DNA from: Populus alba
Lineage: Eukaryota > Streptophyta > Magnoliopsida > Malpighiales > Salicaceae
Direction: 5' to 3'
DNA: 64,000 bases
Assembly (NCBI RefSeq): GCF_005239225.2
Contig: NC_133294.1
Coordinates: 3,720,001 to 3,784,000 of the forward strand
Part shown: one piece after another, positions 36,530 through 45,827 of the stretch
Numbering within the stretch: position 1 is the stretch's first letter
How the letters are laid out: each line of letters starts with the position of its first letter
Notes under the pieces: generated by a model
The model's database searches: none
Seen by the model: only the letters and a program-made list of their open reading frames with translations
What the model was told of the DNA's origin: nothing
Translations under genes and position numbers: made by a program

Positions 36530-37220
36530 ATCCCATAGAGTATATCAAAGGCAGAACTGTGGGAGCCATATTCTTGCAACCATAAGTTGATATGTTTTCC
36601 TAGAGGATCTCTTCCAATGAAATAAAGGGGGATATGAAATATTTTATGATCCAATTTCTTTGAGACCTTGTCGACAATAGATTGGACAATGTGTGCCTCA
36701 TGCCTGCATCAAAAAGAAAATGCAACATATGATAATTAGCAAGTCTCTCTATAAAGTTTCAAAAACTTAGTGTCTTGGAAAAAAGAAATTAAACCAGGCT
36801 GTGCGTCAATGATTGAAACCGAAAAATGGAATAATGTAGAAATCATTGCTTTTTTCAGGTAACTAAGAACGAAAATATCAGAAAATGAGAAAAAACAAGT
36901 TTTTTTATTTTTATTTTTATTTTTCTTTAATGTTCACTGAGTTGTATCAGTCATTGTCTAAATGCTTTACTACAAACCTGAAAAAATTAAGAGTTCACTA
37001 GCAGCATTCTAGTCTTATGTTATGTGTAATTTCATTCAGAAATACAACTTACCCATCTCCTAAAACCATTCCTCCTTGAAACGCTTTTCATGATCCAATA
37101 ATGCTACAGCGACTTCAGATGGATCCACATCATAGAATACTAGCAAAACTATGCAGTCAATATTCCTCTTGCACTCCATGATCATTACAAGTTCATCGAA
37201 GCACCACCTTGACGAAGCAT
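36530..37220 (-). pseudogene. TNL-5: NBS start and TIR scraps fused in frame to TNL-4
   Basis: An NBS exon start (acceptor at 36704, exon 36703-36530) encodes LDHKIFHIPLYFIGRDPLGK and reaches YGIG just before the P-loop, then joins directly to TIR sequence CKYQESSFSRFSS of TNL-4. Upstream, an intron leads to a donor at 37052 and a shortened TIR exon end (37053-37220) with internal deletions, cut off at a [13 protein letters not shown] position. This looks like an unequal recombination between adjacent copies, leaving scraps. Confidence 0.8.
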
Positions 37221-37254
37221 AATTCAATAATTATTTTTTTATATTTTATTTTTT

Positions 37255-37823
37255 TTAATTTTATCCTTTAACATATAATTGTTTAGAATTGAGATTCATA
37301 TTTTTTTTTATAAGGTTGTTACATTCTCATTTGATTTTTTTTCTTCGTTACCAAATACTATGAGGATATATTTGTTATCAAATACTATGAGGATATATTT
37401 ATGTAATATTGGTAAGCATTTTTTTTTTAGTTGATCATTGTGAATTTCTTTAAATATTAGTTTGTTTTGTTTATTGTTGTTCTCAATTTTTTTAATTATA
37501 TTATTAAATTAATTATATTTATTGAATTAAGGCAACTTAACAACCTATGTCTTTAATTATTTTTATTTTTTTAAAAAAAAAACACTACCATCACCTCAAC
37601 ATCTTTTTTATATTAAAAAAACTTTGCCCTACTAGTAATAAAGTTCAGGTAAATAATCTAGTTTAAGCTAATCACGTGGCCACAAAGCCCCACTGGGATT
37701 CATATTCAATATTCATTCGATGGTGTGTATGGTAGGCTAGACATGTGAAGCCCATTAATTGATTCTGTCCATATTATTTATGTTAACCCGACCCGGTTGT
37801 GCTTTTTGAAGGTCCACCAGGCT
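37255..37823. repeat. Second copy of the block at 13930-14469
   Basis: Same sequence, same orientation, ending at GTGCTTTTTGAAGGTCCACCAGG. It joins the TNL-5 scraps on the left and a TNL 3' flank on the right. Confidence 0.8.
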
Positions 37824-37825
37824 TG

Positions 37826-38575
37826 AACCGAGGTCTCATAGGCAGTCAAAGTTGTTGGCTACTGTAGAAAATTTTAGGATTTCCACTTTTGTTATTAAAT
37901 TTTAATTCTATCTTTTAATTTGATAATTTTCAATTAAAATTAACTTTTAAATTTCTAATTTTGATGATTATTATTTTTTATTTTTACAATAAAAATATCC
38001 ATATTAATTTATTGTGAAAACTTAATACAATCAAATCAATTTTTAATTAAAATGAAATATATTCAAATTATAAAATTCTTTCAACTATATTTTCAAGACA
38101 TTCTCAAATATTTTTAACTGCAAGTGAACTTGTCTCGAGAGGATATATGTAGAAACAAAAAAACAATTACAAATAAAATTTCATCATATATTATTTTTAC
38201 ATAAAAAAAATGAAATAAAATAGATAAAATAATATGAAAAAGAACTGGTTCTTCACATATATTTTGGTCAATAAAAGAAGGTTGACATATAAAATAAAAT
38301 ATTTAATATATCTTATTATAATAATGCAAGATTCTATAAATAAAAATTAATTAATAAAGTAATATCATATGATATTAAAAAAGAATATGAAAGCTATTAT
38401 AAATATTTATAAATAAAATATATCTAGACAAAGAAAGGAGGAACATTAATAGAGATACAAAACTCTTCAAGATAAGGTTTTGAAGGGAAAAAAAAAAAAC
38501 TCTTTCAAAAGCTTTGGAGCTTTTTTTTCATTTTACGGTTGAAATCTAAAAAAGCAAACCTCTACTAGTTGACGT
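37826..38575. other. 3' flank of the TNL-6 gene (displaced)
   Basis: AT-rich, without genes. It matches 58780-59505, the flank of TNL-7 (GTCTCATAGGCAGTCAAAGT; AATCTAAAAAAGCAAACCTC), and part of 25900-26722. It is the natural downstream region of TNL-6, separated from it by the 9.7 kb insertion. Confidence 0.7.
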
Positions 38576-38668
38576 CTAATATAATGCAAGTTCTAGACCT
38601 TTCTTTGCAAAATACCACCAAGCGAAATTGCCAGCAGGCCGAGCACTGTATTTACCGTATTTACCATG
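38576..38668 (-). pseudogene. Displaced C-terminal tail of TNL-6
   Basis: The minus strand encodes HGKYGKYSARPAGNFAWWYF...LELALY and a stop at 38576. This is homologous to the tail of TNL-7 (HRAGNFTFWNFAKKGLEL) and TNL-3 (WWYFAKRGLELGQ). It is in the correct frame to follow the codons at 48361-48365. The gag-only LTR element now separates the two parts, and this 30-codon tail is no longer reachable by normal translation. Confidence 0.9.
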
Positions 38669-38673
38669 GAAAG

Positions 38674-41205
38674 TGTCGCACCCCAAAAAAAAATTCTCAT
38701 TCATCAATTGCGGGCTCGACTGGCGAATTTTTTTTATTTTTGGTTCTTTGGAGTCGCCACCTAGTATTTTGGTCACTAGGAACCTAACTGGTCTCAGAGA
38801 TTGGGTACGGAGACTGGTTGCGTAAAGGGAAGGTATTAGCACCCCAAATACGCCCTACCTAAGGTAAGCTGCATTGTTTTATTGTCTGATAAAAAACTAA
38901 AGTGTTGTTGTGTTTTCCTAGTTGTTGATCTGTCTATAGTTCAAGAAAAATCCTCCTCAGTAAGAAGGTCTTTTATCTTATCGGGTAAAAATCCTAAACG
39001 TTCTAAAGTCCATACCAAAATTTTATTAATAATACTTAGGAATACGTTTTACGTATAAATTCGTAATCCCAAATACTAAAATAAAACAAAAAGATTTTTT
39101 AGAATTTTTGAAATATTGGCCTAGTTCTCATGGCTTGAATAAACTGGTTATTAAAGCCAAAATGCATGTTAATACATATATTGTTTTGAAAATTTTCTTT
39201 GTTGTGTGAAAATATGATGTTATAATATTTATGTATATATATTGGAGAGACTAGGCCGTATTTTAAAACAAAAAACAATTTTTGGAAAATATTATTTTTT
39301 TATGCTTTGGCGAAAATCGGGTATTTTAATACTGAGCTTGTATCCTTACGGTATAAAAATACAACCCAATATTAATCCGCTTTGATAAAAATATACATAA
39401 AAATCAACAACATTTTTAGGGAATTTTTAGAAATTTTTTGAAAGCAAAAACATTTTTTATTCTGAAAATCTTTGATATTTTGACGAAAACCGGGTATTTA
39501 TAACACTGGTTTTATATCTTTACGGTATAAAAATACAAACCAAAATTAAACCATTTTGATAAAAATATGCAGAAAATCAACAACATTTTTAGGGACTTTT
39601 TAGAATTTTTTTTTGAAAGCAAAAACATTTTTTATTATGAAAATCTTTGATGTTTTGACGAAAACCGGGTATTTATAACACTGGTTTTGTATCTTTACAA
39701 TATAAAAATACAAACCAAAATTAAAACATTTTTGACAAAAAATATGCAGAAAAATCAACAATATTTTTTAAAGATTTTTTCAAAAATATTTATTTTTTTT
39801 TTATTATTATATTTTATATATATATATATATACATATATACACACATATAATATAATATATAATATATAATATAAAAATAATTCGGGCTGGGCCGGCCCA
39901 AATATCTGGGCCGGACTTGGCCCAGAGAGCTGGTATGGGCCAGACCTGGTCTGGCCGTCAGATACAAGGCCGGGCCAGACTCAGTCTGGCCTAAAAAAAA
40001 ATGCTGGGCCAGGATCCACCTGGCCCAGCTACGCATCAACAAGGGGGGGAATTAATTCCCCCTCCTCCCTGCATGCAGAATGTTCATTCTGCATGCAGGG
40101 AAAACAAATAAAAAACTAACGAAAGGGGGGGAGAAGAGGTGACCTGGCGTGGAGGAGGCGGTGCTGCGGTGGCTCTGCGGTGGCGTGGCTTCCCGGGCGG
40201 CGCTGCGGCTCCTCCTCTCTTCGGTTCTCTCTCTCTCTCTTCGGCCTACTCTCTCTCTCCTCCCTTCGGTTTTTTTTTTTTTTCTCTCCGTCCCTTTGCA
40301 GCTTCGATTTTCTTCTCTATTTATAGGGGCCGAACCGTGGGGGACCATCGTTAGTGCGGTGCAACGGCTGGTCGGCCAATACTAAAAGGTGGTGGGGGCG
40401 AGGAGAGAGAGAGGCGCGGGAAGATTTTCGAATTTTTTCGTCTGCTGTTCTGTTAAAACGGGGGGAAGGAGGAAGATGAACAGTGTCGTTCAAAACGACA
40501 CCGTTTTTTTTTTTTTTTTTTTTTTTTATGAAACGTTGTCGTTTTGGGTAAAACGCGCCGTTTCATTTAAATGGCTGAACTTCAAATCAGTCCCCCAAAT
40601 TCGGTCCCCGCCCCTCTTGTTGGCCGCCTTTTTCACTTTGGTCCTTGGACTCTGATTTATGCAATTGAGCCCCTAATTGATCAATAAACTTCCAATTTCT
40701 TCAATTAAGCCCCTGAAACAAATCCAAACAGCCCCCTCTATCTTTGCGCCTTTTCCAAATTGGTCCCTGGTTTCGGATTTTCACAATTAAGTCCCTAATT
40801 GGCCCTTAAACTTCAATATTTATGCAACTGAGCCCCTGATTTGACCCAATAAATTCCTAAAAAAAAATATTTTGGCCCCCAGAACTTAAATTTCTCCAAA
40901 TTAAAGCCAAATTGACTTAAAAATCAATTTTCCTTGCAATCAAATCTTCTATAAATTCAAATAAAAATCCAATTAAGTCCATAAACATCCAAATTTGGGC
41001 TTTTCTCCTCAAAATTCAAATTTTCCTTCTCAATAGGGCTTTCATCCTTCAAGAATATACTGTCAAAAATTTAATCCTTGTATTTTTGAATTTCTTGACC
41101 AATTTTCTGACTGTTTCCTGAGCGCTTCTGCCTTCTGTTATTTTTTCTAAACTCTTTTGGCTATTTATTTTATTTTTCATGGGGACCCAAAAATGGGTTA
41201 CAACA
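38674..41205 (-). repeat. 3' LTR of the gag-only element
   Basis: TG...CA termini. Contains a GC-rich block with repeated GGCCCA/TGGGCC words (about 39888-40030), a perfect palindrome at 40067-40100 (15 bp arms, 4 nt loop), a minus-strand TATAAATA box at 40318-40325, and a tract of CAATTAAGCCCCT-like phrases toward its right end. Open frames around 40050-40655 are CT-rich artefacts. Confidence 0.93.
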
Positions 41206-41207
41206 GA

Positions 41208-41220
41208 TGCCCCCTCTTTA
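41208..41220 (-). other. Polypurine tract
   Basis: The minus strand reads TAAAGAGGGGGCAT directly upstream of the 3' LTR, the expected site for plus-strand priming. Confidence 0.7.
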
Positions 41221-41377
41221 TAATACTTACGGAGCATGGGTTTTGCGCAGTAAGTGTTATAAAGATAAACCCAAAACGGAACTCCCGAAACTGATCTGGT
41301 TGAAGCTTAATTGATCTGAAACTTTGTCCTTTATAACAATCCTCCTTAGCCCCAAAAACCATGATCTAAACTTAGTC

Positions 41378-42708
41378 ATCTCGAGATCCTTATCCAGCGA
41401 TCCTCTAAATTCTTATTTTAGTTTGATCAACATAGAAATCCATCCGAGATCCCATATGGTGATCTCCTTTAACCTGGAATCCCCTCTGGCGATTCCTTTA
41501 CCCATAACCGATACAAAAATGTGTGCGTGGTCTCATTATGATGGGTGACCTGCCCGAATGGAAAAGGGAAAGAGTGGTCTCATTCTTTGGGTGACCTACC
41601 CAGGGGGAAGAATGGCCTTATTATTATGGGTGACCTACCCAGGTAAAAAAATGGAGAATGGTCTCATTGTATGGGTGACCTACCCAAAAAAATAATGGTC
41701 TCATTGTATGGGTGACCTACCCAGAAAAAAGGAAGAGTGGTCTCATTTTTTGGGTGACCTACCCAGGGGAAGGAATGGCCTCATTCTTATGGGTGACCTA
41801 CCCAGGTAAAAAAAATGGAGAATGGTCTCATTGTATGGGTGACCTACCCAGAAAAATAATGGTCTCATTGTATGGGTGACCTACCCAGGAAAAATGATGG
41901 TCTCAATGTATGGGTGACCTACCCAGGAAAAATGATGGTCTCATTGTATGGGTGACCTACCCGAGAAAAATGATGGTCTCATTGTATGGGTGACCTACCC
42001 AGGAAAAATGATGGTCTCATTGTATGGGTGACCTACCCCAGAAAAAATGATGGTCTCATTGTATGGGTGACCTACCCAGGAAAAAAAATGATGGTCTCAT
42101 TGTATGGGTGACCTACCCAGGAAAAATGATGGTCTCATTGTATGGGTGACCTACCCAGGAAAAATGATGGTCTCATTGTATGGGTGACCTACCCAGGAAA
42201 AATGATGGTCTCATTGTATGGGTGACCTACCCAGGGGGAATAATTCTTAGTAAACTCCATGCTTTTCTAAGAAATGGTTTCAATATGAGGTCCCTTCTGG
42301 CGACCTTCCTTGATGAATGTCGAGGTACGAGATCCCTTCTGGCGATCTCAAATAACTTGGAATCCCATCTGGCGATTCCTTTTATTCAAAGCTGAAATAT
42401 TAGGTCCCTTCTGGCGACCTTCATCGAAATATGAGATCCCTTCTGGCGATCTCCTTTAGCCAAACAACTTGGAATCCCATCTGGCGATTCCTTTTATACA
42501 AAAGCTGAAATTTGAGGTACCTTCTAGCGACCTCCATTGATGAATATCGAAAACGAGACCCCTTCTGGCGATCTCGAACAACTTGGGATCCCATCTGGTG
42601 ATTCCTTTTATTCAAAACTGAAATATGAGGTCCTTTCTGGCGACCTCCATTGAAATACAAGATCCCTTCCGGCGATCTCAACAACTTGGAATCACATCTG
42701 GCGATTCC
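41378..42708 (-). repeat. Hairpin-rich repeat region in the pol-less half of the gag-only element
   Basis: Two interleaved repeat families. The flanking family (41378-41496 and 42287-42708) consists of words with complementary ends and a conserved middle: AGGTC-CCTTCTGGC-GACCT, GAGATC-CCTTCTGGC-GATCTC and GGAATC-CCATCTGGC-GATTCC. The right part repeats them in the same order four times. The central family is the 38 bp array at 41528-42236. The region lies between gag and the polypurine tract, where pol would normally be. Confidence 0.9.
41528..42236 (-). repeat. 18-copy tandem repeat, unit about 38 bp
   Basis: The unit is built on GGTCTCATTGTATGGGTGAC followed by CTACCCAGGAAAAATGAT. I count 18 occurrences of GGGTGACCT. 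Each contains TGGGT-GACCT-ACCCA, a 5 bp stem with a 5 nt loop. Early units (41565-41830) form a higher-order repeat of about 160 bp with variants such as CAGGGGGAAGAATGGCC. Later units are nearly identical. Confidence 0.92.
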
Positions 42709-43797
42709 TTTTTACCGAATGCTATCGATGTCGTTCTTCCTGCTGGCAGGGTTTGAAAACCCTTATCTTCTCTTCTTGTTGTTCTAGAATCAACTCAATG
42801 ATTCTTTTCTTCGTCCATAATCTTGTTGGAATGCGCTAAGATCTCCTCCTGTAACGATCCAAAAAAAAACATATATGCAATGATTTATGATTAGATGCAA
42901 TGCATGCATTCGTACCTGGTTTTGAAACATAGACCCCATCCTCTTCTTCTAGTTCATGGGACTCCCTCTTAACATGAACTTGCTTTTGAAGTCGTATGCT
43001 GGATTCATCTCTCGTGTTGCCTATCATATTCTTGGAGAAAAAGTCTTTGACTTTCTTCAAGTAGTCCTTTTCTCAAAATGTATGACTTGTATTTGCCTCT
43101 TTGTCATGCTTTTGTCAAATGCTTTAGCTTGGTTTTCAAATCGTAAAACTTTTCATAAAACATCCCGTCTTGCCCCCTAGTACAGGGGTGCGATATTAGT
43201 CTGGGTTTTTATATAGAGAAGCAATTCATTCAGCCGGTGATAAACTTTTTTAGTGAGTGAATAGATAATGATTTTTTTTTATTTCAAAATGCCATTGTTA
43301 TGGTTGATAAACTCTATTCTTTAAAAAGACAATTACAAAGTGACCACTTAAACATTTATCCATGCTATCAGAGATAGGGTTGTACTTTTAGGGTTAGCTT
43401 TTCTTAAATTTCATATTAAACCATTTTATTGATACTTTATTTGTAACCACTCAAATTTGTTAAAAAAATGCATAAACTCATCATTTATTTAAAGAAAAAG
43501 TAAGCTCAAAGACAAACATAAAAATCTGGCTGACAATATGAGCTCTGAATGCTCACTAGAGAAAATAAAAGCAAAGACAAAAGCAAATGACAAAAACATG
43601 CTAAGGCAAATAAAGTTGTTTTACATTTTGAAAACTACGAGAAGTTCTTGGGTCAACCCGTTCTGAAACTTCTTCTAGTGTGTGGAAAGTCAACCGAGGC
43701 AATGCTTCATCTTCCTTCCCCACTTGCATTTCCTTGTCTTCTCCTTCGATCTCGCCTTCTTCATTATTGACGACTCTTGACCAAGGTTTTCCAACCT

Positions 43798-45229
43798 TTA
43801 TCCCCTATCACTTTTGTCATGACCAGGCAATGGATTTAAACTGATATTGGGTGCATCTTCAAATGACACCCATCCTATCTTGATGAGCTTCAACAACTTG
43901 TTCTTGAAACCATAGCATGTTTCAAGACAATGCCCGGGAATACCAGCATGGTACTCGCAAGTCAACTCGGGCTTATACCAGATGGGGAATGGTGGTTGTA
44001 GTGGTAATGTAGGGATAGGAGCTATTTGTCCAATGCTTAGTAGTTTGGCATATATATCCTTCAGAGGCATGGGTAATGGCGGTAGTTGTTCTGAAATGTA
44101 TCTTGTGTTTGGTCGTTGGTGGTTGTTTTGGGTGTTTGACTGGCCATTTGCTCGATTAGGGGAAAAAGGTTTGTTAAAGTTTATGTGGGCCACATGAGAG
44201 GTAGGTATTTGTGGGTTATATGAATCCGTTATCTTGTCATTGGACCCACCTTCGAAGTTGTTAACAGGACCTTTCATTTTTCTTCCGAAAAAACCCTTTG
44301 TCTCCAATGGCTCAATTATGCGTCCAACTTTAATCCCTTGCTCTATTCTTTCCGCTATGCGTACAATATCATAGAAATGTTGAGATGAGCTACCCATTAA
44401 ATGATCATAGTAGGGTGCCTTGAATGTATTGGCGAACAAAGTCACCATCTCCGTTTCTATCAAAGGAGGTTGCACATGCATGGCCTCGTCCCTCCATCTT
44501 TGCGCATAAGCCCTTACTGATTCTTGGCTTCTCTTTTCCATTGACATAAGGCTCATTCGATCTGGAGCAATTTCCAAATTGAACTTGTATTGCTTAAGGA
44601 AAGCCTCAACTAAATCCTTCCATTTCTTGATCTTGGCATTATCCAACCTCATGTACCAACTTAGCGCCGACCCCGATAGACTATCTTGAAAAAAGTAGAT
44701 CAGTAACTTATCGTCATGAATCACCTCAGCCATCTTATTGCAATAAGATCGAAGGTGAGTGTTTGGGCATTCCAACCCAGTGTACTTTATAAACTCCAGA
44801 ATCCTAAATTTTTTTGGTACCGTGATGTTTGGTACCAAGCATATTTCAGACGCTCGCATGGGGTCAAACCAGTCATTTCCCTTGACTGCTCTTAACCTTT
44901 CTTCCAAGGCTGATATCTTGTCATCGTTCATAAATCCGGTGGACCTATTATCGGGAGGCCCTTCCACAGTGATGTGAGCTTGAGGGGGCTGAATGGGAAT
45001 GGTTGGTGCAAAGTGCTGCCCCGTCACTAAAATCTGCCCCCAAGTTCTGAGATGCCCCCGGAACATGAACTGATGGTGCTCCTATATGTGGTTGGGTAGA
45101 TGTTCCCTCCCCATTCTTGGCTCTTAAAAATTGCTCAAGCAGACTGGTCAGTCGAGAAACTTCATTTTTCACAGATTCCAACTCGGTCTGGTAGTGCGAC
45201 TCTAATTGAGCTCTTTCTTCATTTTCCAT
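43798..45229 (-). CDS. gag: gag polyprotein of the LTR element, with one frameshift
   Basis: The first frame (45229 downward) starts MENEERAQLESHYQTELESV, a charged coiled-coil-like N-terminus. At a run of five C (45037-45041, plus strand) it shifts into the frame that ends at 43798. The second part carries a retrotransposon gag core (HLRSYCNKMAEVIHDDKLLI, FQDSLSGSALSWYMRLD, SVRAYAQRWRDEA) and a knuckle-like CEYHAGIPGHCLETC (C-x2-H-x5-H-x4-C), the form common just before protease in Tat/Ogre elements. Here no protease follows. An acidic frame without stops runs on from about 43790 to 43610 in another frame, suggesting a longer original gag. The single homopolymer shift could be a sequence error. 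Confidence 0.85.
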
Positions 45230-45806
45230 TCTTGATCTGGACCGGGTTTGGTGGACTCTGGATGTAGGACCTATGTTTCACGATCTGTAATGCATATGAT
45301 AACAAAATGCGTGATGAAAATGTGATGCACAAGTGATGTGCGATGAGTATAACATTATTAATCTTGATGCAAATAAGATACATAACCTAAGGACAAACTC
45401 TATTTATTAAGTGATAGTGAGTAAGTTTTCTATCTGGTCTCGAAGGGTCTCATATCTGCCCAGTGACGTTCTTCGTAAAGACAGTATGGGGGCGTTGCAA
45501 GGAACAGTTAAGACACGTATGTCCACCATTACCAAGCAGGCACTCAGATATGAGTTGGGTGTTTCACGCATTTAAACCCTGACCAATAGTCTTAGGGTAA
45601 ATCGCTAATTCCCCACTCAACTTAAGGCTTGTGTGTGCTTTTCAAAATTAAGGCAAGTGATGCATGAGACAATTGTATATAATGCATGAATAAATGCGCG
45701 TAAAAATAAAAACAAATACGCGATTAAATAAAAGGAAAGGCATATAAAAAATAAGCACAGGCAAACACAAATAAATCAGACAAAAAACAAAGCTTAGTCT
45801 ACAAGG

Positions 45807-45824
45807 TCCCCAGTGGAGTCGCCA
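45807..45824 (-). other. Primer-binding site for tRNA-Arg
   Basis: The minus strand TGGCGACTCCACTGGGGA, three bases inside the 5' LTR, is complementary to TCCCCAGTGGAGTCGCCA. From memory, that is the 3' end of a plant tRNA-Arg with its CCA. All 18 bases pair. tRNA-Arg priming is typical of Tat/Ogre-type elements. Confidence 0.85.
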
Positions 45825-45827
45825 TTC

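Noticed and set aside
40050..40655. Overlapping open frames in both copies of the large LTR
   Set aside because: CT-rich LTR sequence with TATA box and homopolymers; duplicated exactly in the second LTR and without protein features.
41528..42236. CRISPR-like regular repeats
   Set aside because: Plant genome context, no unique spacers between repeats, and the array is internal to an LTR retrotransposon.
45807..45824. Possible tRNA-Arg gene end
   Set aside because: Only the 18 nt 3' end matches and it sits three bases inside the LTR, so it is the primer-binding site.
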